A stretch of 64,000 nucleotides of DNA from assembly GCF_017893965.1 (NCBI RefSeq), contig NZ_CP054142.1:868001-932000 (forward strand). The letters run 5' to 3'. Positions 16,186 to 25,190 of this stretch are shown here, in pieces. How positions within the stretch are numbered: position 1 is the first letter of the stretch; each line of letters begins with the position of its first letter. The stretch comes from Treponema parvum (GTDB lineage: Bacteria > Spirochaetota > Spirochaetia > Treponematales > Treponemataceae). Under the pieces are notes generated by a model. It did no database searches. It worked only from the letters and a program-made list of their open reading frames with translations, and was not told the DNA's origin. A program made the translations under genes and the position numbers.

Positions 16186-17247
16186 ATGAGACCTGCAAAA
16201 ATAAGTGATGTTGCTAAACTTGCAAAAACATCCACAGCAACAGTTTCACGTGTTTTATCGAATAGTGGATATCCAGTAAGTAATGAAACTGCAAAGCGCG
16301 TTCGTGATGCAGCCGAACAGTTGAATTACTCGCCAAATCTTGCAGGCCATATGCTTAAGTCTAGGTCCGCAAAAACTCTTGGAATAATCATTCCTTCACT
16401 GCAAAACCCTTTTTTTATACAGCTTGTACGCGGCATTGAGGATGCAGCAGCATCTGTTGGTTACACAACATTTGTTTTTAACTCAAGGCGGAGTGCTGAG
16501 ACCGAACGAGAACTTATAAGCAAACTGCAACATTTGAGTGTAAGAGGGCTTTTAATATCGTCTCTGGATTCAAACGATCAAATGATTAAGCGTTTTTTGG
16601 ATACGGGTGCAGCAGCCGTGATATTTGAATCTAATTGCCCGATAGACTTTAACCGACGGGTAATTGATGCAACTCCAAAAATGAATGAGAACAGTGCACT
16701 TGCAACAAGGGCCCTGCTTGAACGCAATCATCGGAGAATTGCTCTTCTTACAACCCCTTTAACAAGAAACAACCGAAAAATGGTATATCTTGGTTATTGC
16801 AGTGCCATGGATGAATATAATATACCTGATGAAGGCCGACTTGTTCTCGAAGCAACATCTGAACGTGAGAAAGATGATAGTATATTTGAATTTGAAGTCG
16901 GAAAAGAATTGGGAAACCAATTCTATAATCTAGGAAAATCATTCAGTGGAATAGTAGCAGTAAATGATTTGGTTGCCTGTGGTGTTATTCATGAACTTAT
17001 AAGCTTACATGTTAGGATTCCGGAAGATGTTTCAGTTATTGGTATTGATAACATCCCACAAGATATTATGATTACTCCTGCAATAAGTTCAGTAGATCAA
17101 GACAGCTATCGACATGGATATAATGCATGTATTAAACTAATTAATTCTCTTGATTTAGAAGAATATAAAGATTGGCCAATAAGAAGATGTTATATCCCTC
17201 CAAAAGTAATTATTCGGGATTCTATCAAACCGCTTGACGTTTTTTAA
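16186..17247 (+). CDS. LacI/GalR-family transcriptional regulator
   Basis: 353 residues. Helix-turn-helix at 4-25 (KISDVAKLAKTSTATVSRVL) and the hinge helix SPNLAGHMLKSRSAKTLG are followed by a periplasmic-binding-like effector domain (IIPSLQNPFFIQLVRGIED). It probably represses a sugar-uptake operon; the closest candidate is the convergent TRAP/deaminase gene set ending at 17347. It is the first gene of the AT-rich island after rho and shares its base composition. The operator could not be identified with confidence. Confidence 0.9.
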   Translation: MRPAKISDVAKLAKTSTATVSRVLSNSGYPVSNETAKRVRDAAEQLNYSPNLAGHMLKSRSAKTLGIIIPSLQNPFFIQLVRGIEDAAASVGYTTFVFNSRRSAETERELISKLQHLSVRGLLISSLDSNDQMIKRFLDTGAAAVIFESNCPIDFNRRVIDATPKMNENSALATRALLERNHRRIALLTTPLTRNNRKMVYLGYCSAMDEYNIPDEGRLVLEATSEREKDDSIFEFEVGKELGNQFYNLGKSFSGIVAVNDLVACGVIHELISLHVRIPEDVSVIGIDNIPQDIMITPAISSVDQDSYRHGYNACIKLINSLDLEEYKDWPIRRCYIPPKVIIRDSIKPLDVF

Positions 17248-17270
17248 TGAACAAGCGGTTTGAATTTTTT
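17226..17270 (+). terminator. Strong terminator at the end of the LacI-type gene
   Basis: CAAACCGCTTG (17226-17236) pairs perfectly with CAAGCGGTTTG (17252-17262), followed by AATTTTTT. The stem begins inside the last codons of the regulator gene. Confidence 0.85.
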
Positions 17271-17346
17271 ATAGTTGTGATGCAGAGTCGGGATCGAGAT
17301 AAAGTTTTGCACAATTTTTTCCCCGCAGAATTGTACATGGGCAGCT

Positions 17347-17904
17347 TTAATTTATTATACCTTCAAGCATTCTTTTTACTGCATTCGCTTTATTACTTGT
17401 AGGAACAACACAAAACATTGCTTTTGCACGTAGAAGCCCAGAAATGGTTACCGACATAGAATACGCCGGAACTTCACTGACATTTGAAAAGCATCCGTCA
17501 TTTACTTGCTGTTGACGGCAAACATCGTCCAAATGTACCAACCAGCTTAACAAAGTGAATATCATTGAAATCGGCTTCATCCGGGTCATTGAACGCTATA
17601 TGCCCATCTTCACCTATTCCTAAAATGCAAATATCCATACCCTTTGTGGAGCATCTGCAGTCAAGCCAATGTACTCATCCATATGAAACCCATTAACACG
17701 TGTCCAGTCAATATCCTTATCCAATATTAAGTTTTCAAGTACTTCATTTTGTGAGGGTGCGGCAGCAAACATAATATTAATTTCATCTTTTGTTTGAAGA
17801 AGAACCTTTATAAGGGATGACACATCTTCTCTTGCAATTCTCCTTATTTCTTCTCTGCTGTCAACAATATAAATTTGAAGTTTTTCTTTTTTTTTATATC
17901 TCAT
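17347..17904 (-). pseudogene. Decayed glucosamine-6-phosphate deaminase-like gene (NagB family)
   Basis: Translation from the ATG at 17904 (GAGGGT upstream) gives a normal family N-terminus through MFAAAPSQNEVLENLI and VNGFHMDEYIGLTADAPQ, then hits a stop after a frame change. The C-terminal half is present in other frames: ILGIGEDGHIAFNDP near 17600 and CRQQQVNDGCFSNV to AVKRMLEGIIN ending at 17347. About 50 codons between ADAPQ and ILGIG are missing and at least two frame changes are needed, so no intact enzyme is made. The family deaminates or isomerises glucosamine-6-phosphate. It is the last gene of the TRAP operon and starts seven bases after the DctM stop. Confidence 0.85.
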
Positions 17905-17911
17905 ATTACCC

Positions 17912-19201
17912 TCACGATCCATAGACAAGATTTGGCAGGAACAAAACAACATCCGGCAAAAAAATTAAAATAATAAATACAATTAGAACTGCAGCAAAAA
18001 ACGGAATGCTATACTTAATATATTCCTCTATCGGGCAACCAAGGATGCCGCAAACAATATAACACGCCGTACCGACCGGAGGCGTCATAACACCTACAGT
18101 CAGAAGTGTTGCCATCATAACTCCAAAATGTACTGGGTCAATACCTGCTGCCTCGACAATTGGAAGAAATATTGGTGTGAGAAGCAAAGTATTTACATCA
18201 GAATCTAAAACCATGCCTAGAAGGAAAAGTAAAATTAAAATTATTATTTGCAATAAGGCAGGATTTGATGTAATGCCCATAACCGCTTCACTTATCAATA
18301 CTGGGACCTTTTCTTTTGTAATTGCATAAGAAAAAACGCCCGACAAGCAGATAATCATCAATATTACACCTGTATCCATGCAGGCATTTTTTAGAGAGAT
18401 AAGAAACTTCTGCCAAGTCAATTCTTTATAGACAAATTTACCTATAAAAATAGCATAAACAACAGCAAAAGCGCCTCCCTCAGAAGGGGTAAAAAGTCCA
18501 ATCCTTATGCCGACAAGTAGGATGACCGGAAAAAGCAGTGCAGGTATTGACTCTTTAAGCGTGTATCTCAATTCTTTCTTGTCAATCGGTTCATATTTGT
18601 GTGTTGGTGGCTCGTATCCATGTTTTTTTGCGGTAAAATGAACTGTAATCATTAATGCAACACACATCAACAAACCCGGTATTATCCCGGCAATAAAAAG
18701 ACGGCCAATTGAAACCCCTCCGACAAACCCAAATAATATTAAACCAACAGATGGAGGAATTGTCGCTGTTATCAAAGATGATAGACAGGTTACCACAGCT
18801 GAATATCCCTTTGGATATCCGCGACGCACCATATCCAAGCCAAGAACACGTGCTTCCATTGATGCATCAGCGCATGCTGATCCGGAAATCCCACCCATCA
18901 TTGTTGAAAGAAGGACATTTATCTGGGCCAAGCCTCCCCACATTTTTCGTGTTATTATTTGTGCAAGCCTAAGCAGGTTCTTAGTAATCCCGGTCTCATT
19001 CATAAGACTTCCCGCAAAAATAAAGAAAGGTACTGCAAGAAAACTGTATGATTGAGTCTGAGCAACAACACGCTGAACCGCTATTGAAATAGGAATAGTG
19101 CCATTTGTAATAAAGTATGCAACGCCTGCAATTCCAATTACAAAAGCAATCGGCATATTTAAGCAAAGGAGAAGAATAAAAGTAATCAATAGAATTATCA
19201 T
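17912..19201 (-). CDS. dctM: TRAP transporter large permease (DctM/SiaM family)
   Basis: 429 residues and about twelve membrane segments; it couples sodium flow to uptake of an organic acid delivered by the binding protein. Family features: N-terminal FILLLCLNMPIAFVIGIAG, the PFFIFAGSLMNETGI segment, GISGSACADASMEARV, and MTPPVGTACYIVCGI in the second scissor-like half. It overlaps the small permease gene by four bases (ATGA) and is followed closely by the decayed deaminase gene. Its reading frame is intact although its operon partner is not. Confidence 0.93.
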   Translation of the reverse strand: MIILLITFILLLCLNMPIAFVIGIAGVAYFITNGTIPISIAVQRVVAQTQSYSFLAVPFFIFAGSLMNETGITKNLLRLAQIITRKMWGGLAQINVLLSTMMGGISGSACADASMEARVLGLDMVRRGYPKGYSAVVTCLSSLITATIPPSVGLILFGFVGGVSIGRLFIAGIIPGLLMCVALMITVHFTAKKHGYEPPTHKYEPIDKKELRYTLKESIPALLFPVILLVGIRIGLFTPSEGGAFAVVYAIFIGKFVYKELTWQKFLISLKNACMDTGVILMIICLSGVFSYAITKEKVPVLISEAVMGITSNPALLQIIILILLFLLGMVLDSDVNTLLLTPIFLPIVEAAGIDPVHFGVMMATLLTVGVMTPPVGTACYIVCGILGCPIEEYIKYSIPFFAAVLIVFIILIFLPDVVLFLPNLVYGS

Positions 19202-19704
19202 ATCAGCTCCTCCTTCTTCTCACCCACGCTTACTTTTTTAAAGGAAAGAAATCTAAAGCTATTGACAATATTTGTCAACGCTGTAATTGACATAAAAATA
19301 GAAGCTACTGGAAGACTTGCTGTTGCGTATGAGTATGATATTCCAACAGTTTGATAGGAACGTTTTATATTTGACATACAAAGAGAGTACCCATATTTAA
19401 TAAATAGTATTAATGTAATAAGAATCAGTATGTTCATTACGAGCTTAATGGCAGCTCTTACTTTTTCAGGAAACTTTCTGGTAATAATATCGACACCCAT
19501 TATCTTATCTGATCGAAAAGCCATGTCTCCGCCTATAAATGCCAACCATGCAAGCAAAAACTGTGACAATTCAATTGTCCATGAAATAGGATGATTAATG
19601 CATCTCCCAACTGCAGTAATGAATGATAATGCTACAATTACACAGAGAATTGCAGCACAAAGATACTCTTCTGCTTTTGAAAAAAAAGAAGTAATTTTTT
19701 TCAT
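19198..19704 (-). CDS. dctQ: TRAP transporter small permease (DctQ family)
   Basis: 168 residues with four membrane segments: one at ~14-34, then ISWTIELSQFLLAWLAFIGG, which contains the conserved E-x3-Q/Y-x-L-x-W pattern, then AIKLVMNILILITLILFIKYG, and a last one near 125-145. It holds the large permease in the membrane. It lies between the DctP gene (68 bases away) and DctM (overlapping). Confidence 0.9.
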   Translation of the reverse strand: MKKITSFFSKAEEYLCAAILCVIVALSFITAVGRCINHPISWTIELSQFLLAWLAFIGGDMAFRSDKIMGVDIITRKFPEKVRAAIKLVMNILILITLILFIKYGYSLCMSNIKRSYQTVGISYSYATASLPVASIFMSITALTNIVNSFRFLSFKKVSVGEKKEELI

Positions 19705-19772
19705 CTCTTGGCTCCATTTCTGTTGAAAAGTTCCTGCAGGCGTACACCGGCAGGAACTTTTCAGAATTTTGG

Positions 19773-20795
19773 TTAGTTCAAACCGGCCTCTTCAAGGATT
19801 GTGGTTCTGAGCTCATCATAGCCAAGCTTGGTATAAACAGGCTGAACTGCCTTTTTGAATTTGGCTGTGTCAACTTCATGTATTGTTACACCATAGTTGG
19901 CGGCCATATCCTGTTCACACTTAAGTTCCATTTCTGCACATATGGACTGATATTCAGTCCCATTTGCCTTGAATGTATCAACAAGCAGTTGCTGATAGTC
20001 TTCAGGAAGAGAATTGAAATAAATTGTTCCAGTTGCAGGACAACCAAGAAGGATAAAGTGCCCAGTCTTGTTTATGTACTTACATATCTCATAAAGCCGA
20101 CTTGCATAAGTAGATGTGGACTGGTTTTCGCATCCGTCTAAAGCCTTCTGTTCAATTCCTGAATAGATTTGGGATTGTGGCATTGCAGTCCCTACAGCAC
20201 CCATAGCAGTTATTGACTTGATGCAAAGGTCGCTGCCCATAGTACGGATCTTGAGACCGTTAAGATCTGTTGGAACATTGATCGCTTTGTTGCATACAAA
20301 CTGACGTGCGCCGCCATACCAGTTGGAAGTAAGAACCTTAACTCCAAATTCTTCAAAGCCTTTTTCCCAATTAGAAACTATCTTGGTGCTTGTAATCGGG
20401 TCTATCTTTGTGTGGTCTTCCATAATGTAAGGCATTTGAAGAATGCCATACTCAGGAATGTAGTCGGCAAGGCGACCTGGGTCAGTAACGGTCAGAACCG
20501 CTGCGCCCTGAATTGCCTGCTCAAGAATGTCGTCGGTGTCACCGAGTGCGGAGTTTGTAAAGACTTCTACAGAAAAGTTTCCATCAGTAGCGTCCTCAAT
20601 GGCCTTCTCACAGGCATAAAGCTGAAGAGATTCCACGTCAGTGTTGGGCTGTGTGTTACCAAAGGACATTTCTGTCTTTACCGAAGCTGCAGATTTGGCA
20701 GGTGCCGGTTGCTTTGTTTTTGCCGCACGCGCACCACATGCTGTTAATGCAAACAACATTACAAGTGCCAGAACCAGTGCGATGTTTTTTTTCAT
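19773..20795 (-). CDS. dctP: TRAP transporter substrate-binding lipoprotein (DctP family)
   Basis: 340 residues. The signal peptide ends in a proper lipobox, ALTAC with Cys20, so the protein is membrane-anchored by lipid, unlike the two FAGG-type binding proteins elsewhere in this window. The mature protein has the DctP order: DTDDILEQAIQGA, the substrate-contact region NWYGGARQFVCNK, GLKIRTMGSDLCIKSI with the conserved Arg that grips a carboxylate, and QSQIYSGIEQKALDG. The ligand is therefore an organic acid, for example a sialic or uronic acid; the neighbouring deaminase remnant would fit an amino-sugar acid. AGGAGGAAA precedes the start. Confidence 0.9.
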   Translation of the reverse strand: MKKNIALVLALVMLFALTACGARAAKTKQPAPAKSAASVKTEMSFGNTQPNTDVESLQLYACEKAIEDATDGNFSVEVFTNSALGDTDDILEQAIQGAAVLTVTDPGRLADYIPEYGILQMPYIMEDHTKIDPITSTKIVSNWEKGFEEFGVKVLTSNWYGGARQFVCNKAINVPTDLNGLKIRTMGSDLCIKSITAMGAVGTAMPQSQIYSGIEQKALDGCENQSTSTYASRLYEICKYINKTGHFILLGCPATGTIYFNSLPEDYQQLLVDTFKANGTEYQSICAEMELKCEQDMAANYGVTIHEVDTAKFKKAVQPVYTKLGYDELRTTILEEAGLN

Positions 20796-20858
20796 ACTTT
20801 TTCCTCCTAAATAAATTTAGCTTTTGCAAGCTTGTATGAACATATTTTATGCTTATTT

Positions 20859-22199
20859 CTATAAATAAGCTTCTAACTCGTAAACTAACTCTTCAACAGT
20901 TGATGAATATGTCATTGCGATCGCATTGCCATCTAAAAAAACTGCGCACTCATGCTTTGATGATGGAAATATGGTAATTATATGCTCAGAAGCGTCACAC
21001 AGTTTATACACTATTGTCAGGGAGGGATCTCTTTCAATGCTTGTATTCTCTTTAATTGAACTTGATTTTGGCAGCAAAGAAATAATTTGTGCAAAATCTA
21101 TCGATTCCTCCTGAGAGAGTAAATTGCCGTTTAATACTGCGTGCAAATCATTACCAATTCCAGAAAAATTACAATTAAAATCAATTCCGTTTCCACTTAT
21201 TATTACAGATTTCAAATCTGCCGGATTCACTGAATATATAGCATCACCAATGATATCTGAAATCTTAACATTAAGAATAGAAAGTTCTTTTTCAGGTATA
21301 CTTATTATCTGATTTGAACCTTCACGGCAAACAAAAAAGCTGCCATTAGTTGCCTCAGAAAAAAACAAGTGAGTGTCAATACCCTTCAAAGTCAGAAAAA
21401 GTTCTGTTCCCCCACGCTCTTTCAATCCATAATCAGCAAAAACACCTGCCGAACTTACAAAAGAATAGTCGGTAATTGATAATAAGGGGAGAAAAACAGC
21501 CTTTGTAACTTTTTCCCAGTCAAGATTTATTTTTTCAGGCAACATCAAAATAAACCTGGCACTCTTCGATGAAGGATCTGAAGTAAAGAAAATTTCTTTT
21601 TCTCCATTAATAAGCCTGAACATCTCAAGATCCTTGAGTTTGATTTCAGCATTTAGTTCAGGTAAAACATCCAAAAGTCGTAAATTGTCAACCGAGTACT
21701 GCATCATCTTTGCAGATACGTTGTCAATTATATATATTTTTTTCTCTCCCTCAATCGCTACATACCACCCTTTTTCAAATGGTGCCTGATCTCCAAGTGT
21801 AAAACGAACTTTTTCTTTTGAATTCAGCACGACAGAAACAGTCGCTATGGGAGAATCAAGACCATAAATGTCAAGATCGCTTACTTTCTCTAATTCATCA
21901 TAGACAGGAATGTGAGTCATCCTATAAAAGAATGATTTAATCAATGACGTGTTCATTTTGGTGTCGGTAGGTTGATCCAGACAAATAATCTGTCCGTCCC
22001 TAACCATGAGTGCCAAAGATCCAAGATTATTTTTAACTGCAATTCCGGCAATGTCTGCAAAAACAAAGTTAACTAGAAATTTTTCTGAAGGTTCTCTATT
22101 TTGTTTTTGTGTCATATGTTCAAAGAAAAGCAGAAACAAAGCAAAGACTAAAGTTGTTGCAGAAATAACTGCTAAAACCTTCACGCATTTCGCATTCAT
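20859..22199 (-). CDS. Membrane-anchored DUF4340 protein of a Gld-type ABC module
   Basis: 446 residues. One N-terminal membrane segment (VLAVISATTLVFALFLLFF) is followed by a large extracytoplasmic part with repeats of the DUF4340 pattern, such as YGLDSPIATVSVVL...FTLGDQAPFEKGWYVAIEG and YGLKERGGTELFLTLKG. DUF4340 proteins usually sit beside GldG-like proteins, as here: it starts on the last bases of the GldG-like gene. The molecular role is unknown; it presumably forms the external part of the exporter complex. Confidence 0.8.
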   Translation of the reverse strand: MNAKCVKVLAVISATTLVFALFLLFFEHMTQKQNREPSEKFLVNFVFADIAGIAVKNNLGSLALMVRDGQIICLDQPTDTKMNTSLIKSFFYRMTHIPVYDELEKVSDLDIYGLDSPIATVSVVLNSKEKVRFTLGDQAPFEKGWYVAIEGEKKIYIIDNVSAKMMQYSVDNLRLLDVLPELNAEIKLKDLEMFRLINGEKEIFFTSDPSSKSARFILMLPEKINLDWEKVTKAVFLPLLSITDYSFVSSAGVFADYGLKERGGTELFLTLKGIDTHLFFSEATNGSFFVCREGSNQIISIPEKELSILNVKISDIIGDAIYSVNPADLKSVIISGNGIDFNCNFSGIGNDLHAVLNGNLLSQEESIDFAQIISLLPKSSSIKENTSIERDPSLTIVYKLCDASEHIITIFPSSKHECAVFLDGNAIAMTYSSTVEELVYELEAYL

Positions 22200-23551
22200 C
22201 AGAGATATTTCCTCCGAAACAATACGATAAATCCAAAAAGCAGAATAATGGCTGGTATTACACCCATTGTTATTATTCCATATAAACTGCTCTGGGACGC
22301 TGTTACAGGGATTATATAAGCTTCAATTTTCTTTGGAGGTATATCAAGCAATGAATAATCACCAATAAGCCAAGCCGTTGCCTGTACAACAAAATCGAAG
22401 TTAGCTAATTTTTCTTCGCAGAGCAAATCATCGCCGTAAATCAACTTCGACCCAAAAACTATCAGCTTTTGATCTTTCAAAAGCCCGTTTTTGTCAACAT
22501 TCTTACGGACCGAACTAACGCATATTCCCTTTGAGCCTATTGAACCATCTTCAGAAAATGACTCTGAGGTAGTCCGAAGAACCTGGGCAGTATTTGTACG
22601 GCCTTGACTAATGTATTCTTGTGTAACTTCAGAAGAAGAAGGAGCGATAACGTAACGGCGATTATGTGTGAAATATGTGTTTATTTCATTTTCACAATAG
22701 TTTGCAACAATATTAAGCTGATTACCAGAAATATAAAGCTTTGGTTCATGAATCGCACTGTCTGTAAGTCCAATTCCGCGATCTTTAAGGAAATAACTTA
22801 AATTTGACATTCCGGAAGATCCTAGCTCAGCAAAAAGCATCACAGACCCTCCGCTTCTCAAATATTCCTCTAAAAGAGAAATTTCATCCTCTGTAAAGTC
22901 TTTTTTTGGCGCGCAAATGACAATCAGGATTGTTTCCGGATCAATTCCCAAAACTGAAATTTCAGACAAAACAACCTTAAAATGATTGTTTTCAAAAACA
23001 TCTTCAAGAGATACAGAAGGCTCCTCTCCATGGCCATCAGTAAACAGGACAGTTTTCCGATTATCGGTTGTTACAAAATCTATAGCCGAAGAGATTTTTT
23101 GTTCAGCTAAAAGTTGCTCAACCTTATTACCGGAAAGATTAAGTTTATACAAATTTTCTATCTTAAGCAGCTTTGTACAATTATCAGATTCAACAGAAAT
23201 ATCGTTTTCGGCAATTTCAAAACCGCGATCTTTCATTTTTCTTATTGTCTGCGGGTCAGAATATGGATCACAATACTCAATGCTGATATGTTTGTTTTCA
23301 GGTTTATATGAGTCAAGTAGATTTTTTATAAATATCGGAAAATCTGTTTCTCTATTATAAACTGTTATTGTAATGTCATTTTCCAGAGACGAAAGAATTT
23401 TTTTTGTCTCTGAAGACAACGTATATAGTTTTTTTTCCGTAAAATCTAGTTTTGCTCCAAAATTATTAGTCAGATAAACAGCACAGAACCCTATCGCAGA
23501 AAAGGAAATAAGGCTGAGTATAAGGCAAAGATAAAAATATTTTTTGCTCAT
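22199..23551 (-). CDS. GldG-like extracytoplasmic subunit of an ABC transporter
   Basis: 450 residues. Membrane segments lie at ~6-28 and ~425-445 and enclose a GldG/IFT52-like domain: LYTLSSETKKILSSLENDITITVY, ENKHISIEYCDPYSDPQ, VLFTDGHGEEPSVSL, and a GGSVMLFAELGSSG segment. In gliding Bacteroidetes GldA/F/G form an ABC complex, but homologous modules are widespread in non-gliding bacteria with unknown cargo. Three bases separate it from the permease gene. Confidence 0.82.
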   Translation of the reverse strand: MSKKYFYLCLILSLISFSAIGFCAVYLTNNFGAKLDFTEKKLYTLSSETKKILSSLENDITITVYNRETDFPIFIKNLLDSYKPENKHISIEYCDPYSDPQTIRKMKDRGFEIAENDISVESDNCTKLLKIENLYKLNLSGNKVEQLLAEQKISSAIDFVTTDNRKTVLFTDGHGEEPSVSLEDVFENNHFKVVLSEISVLGIDPETILIVICAPKKDFTEDEISLLEEYLRSGGSVMLFAELGSSGMSNLSYFLKDRGIGLTDSAIHEPKLYISGNQLNIVANYCENEINTYFTHNRRYVIAPSSSEVTQEYISQGRTNTAQVLRTTSESFSEDGSIGSKGICVSSVRKNVDKNGLLKDQKLIVFGSKLIYGDDLLCEEKLANFDFVVQATAWLIGDYSLLDIPPKKIEAYIIPVTASQSSLYGIITMGVIPAIILLFGFIVLFRRKYL

Positions 23552-23553
23552 AT

Positions 23554-24270
23554 CTACCTTCTCCTCGCCCTGTCTAAAGAAAGACGTGTAAAAAAAAGCA
23601 TAAATGCAGTCAGACTAATAAAATATATCAAAGTCGACAGATAAAACACTCCACTACCAAGAATATTGAAGTGAGCCCTGAAAGAGAGGTATTCAATTAT
23701 TCTTATTAGAAGTTCCTCTTGAATATAATACCGAAGATAATCAATAAGCCAAAGGCCAAGAATAATTACATAACTTATAATGGCAGCAACAATCTGATTT
23801 TCAGTTAAAGAAGAAGCAAATAGTCCAATTGAAATAAACACACCGCCAATTAAAAATAAAGCCAATATGTTTCCGAAAATTGTTAATATGTCGATTGCAT
23901 CAAAAACCGAAAGAATATAAAAAACAGGCACAAAAGAAATGCAACCAATGGCGAAAACGACATATGCTGCGGCAAATTTGCCAAGTACAATATTAATAAT
24001 AGATTCAGGACAAGTTAAAAGAAGTTGGTCTGTGTGCAGACGCCGCTCCTCCGCAAAAGTTCTCATGGTCAAAAAAGGAATAAGTATCATAAGGAAGGAG
24101 AAAACAGAACCAAATAATTTCGATAAATCAGCACTGGCTGTCAGCAAATTCCCTACAATGAAAAAGTAAGAACAAAAAGCAAAAAATACCGCAACAAATA
24201 TAAATCCAATTGGAGTAACAAGATACTGTCTGATTTCTTTTTCAAAGACGGCTCTCATTTTTATTTCCAT
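23554..24270 (-). CDS. ABC-2 type permease (GldF-like)
   Basis: 238 residues, six membrane segments. It opens with EIRQYLVTPIGFIFVAVFF, and TMRTFAEERRLHTDQLLLT is typical of the ABC-2 subfamily with GldF. The start overlaps the ATPase gene by 29 bases (or 17 if the second Met is used), indicating coupled translation. Confidence 0.85.
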   Translation of the reverse strand: MEIKMRAVFEKEIRQYLVTPIGFIFVAVFFAFCSYFFIVGNLLTASADLSKLFGSVFSFLMILIPFLTMRTFAEERRLHTDQLLLTCPESIINIVLGKFAAAYVVFAIGCISFVPVFYILSVFDAIDILTIFGNILALFLIGGVFISIGLFASSLTENQIVAAIISYVIILGLWLIDYLRYYIQEELLIRIIEYLSFRAHFNILGSGVFYLSTLIYFISLTAFMLFFTRLSLDRARRR

Positions 24271-25102
24271 TTCCAGATGGATTATCTGAGTTTATTTTAA
24301 AAAAGACTGACTCAAGCGAAGGAAGAGTATGATCGATACTTGAGATCGAATACCCTATTTTTTCAAGAGCATTCTTAAGCTCTAAGGTGCTTTTTGAATC
24401 GACTAATCCTTTTAAACGAATATCATACAGGTCTGGTTCCATATATTTTTCTTTAAGATAAGAAATTTTCCCATCTGCAGTTATGGTTCCTTTGTTAAGA
24501 ACAACAATATGATCACAAAGAAGTTCTACCTCATTCAATATGTGTGAGCTTAAAACAATTGTATGAGATTTGCTCTCGTCTTTTATTATATCACGCATTT
24601 CTGAAACCTGGTGTGGGTCAAGGCCATTAGATGGTTCATCTAAAATAATAAGAGGTGGATTGCCTATAAATGCTTGTGCCAAACCTACTCTTTGCTTATA
24701 TCCCTTTGATAGATTTCGAATCAGGCGACCACGAATACCCAAAATATCTGTTTTGCGGCATGCCTCTTCAACAGAATAATCAAGATTTTCTATTTTACGG
24801 AGCTTCGCTGAAAAGCGAAGTTGTTCTTCAACAGTAAAGTCATAATAAAGAGCAGGATTTTCCGGCAAATACCCGATTTTTGAACGTGCTAATTTTGCGC
24901 TTTTGAAAGTATCAACTCCATCAACTTTTACATAGCCGGAAGTTTGAGTAACAAATCCTGTAATAATGTTCATTGTTGTCGACTTCCCGCTGCCATTATG
25001 ACCAACAATGCCAACAATCTCATTTTTCGCCGCTGAAAAAGTCAAGTCCCTTATTGCAAATTTAGCTCCATATTGCTTTGTTAGATTACAGACTTCAAGC
25101 AT
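24242..25102 (-). CDS. ABC transporter ATPase (GldA-like)
   Basis: 286 residues. Walker A GHNGSGKST, signature LSKGYKQRVGLAQAF, Walker B LIILDEPSNGLDPHQ and H-loop VLSSHIL are all present, so the protein should be active. It energises the permease encoded next. As the first gene of the minus-strand run that extends through DUF4340 and possibly into the TRAP genes, its promoter should lie in 25103-25190, where AT-rich sequence is seen but no clear box. Confidence 0.88.
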   Translation of the reverse strand: MLEVCNLTKQYGAKFAIRDLTFSAAKNEIVGIVGHNGSGKSTTMNIITGFVTQTSGYVKVDGVDTFKSAKLARSKIGYLPENPALYYDFTVEEQLRFSAKLRKIENLDYSVEEACRKTDILGIRGRLIRNLSKGYKQRVGLAQAFIGNPPLIILDEPSNGLDPHQVSEMRDIIKDESKSHTIVLSSHILNEVELLCDHIVVLNKGTITADGKISYLKEKYMEPDLYDIRLKGLVDSKSTLELKNALEKIGYSISSIDHTLPSLESVFFKINSDNPSGNGNKNESRL

Positions 25103-25190
25103 TATTCTGATCTTCCCAAAAATACAGAAATCGTTTTCTATTCATAAATTATACATCCCCTCATTATGGGTGTCAATACGTGCAGTCTCC

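Noticed and set aside
20821-20870. LacI operator (AGCTTTTGCAAGCT) or terminator (GCTTATT...AATAAGC) before dctP
   Set aside because: The palindrome is short and lacks the usual central CG of LacI-family sites, and the stem has no proper T-run; not strong enough for a feature.
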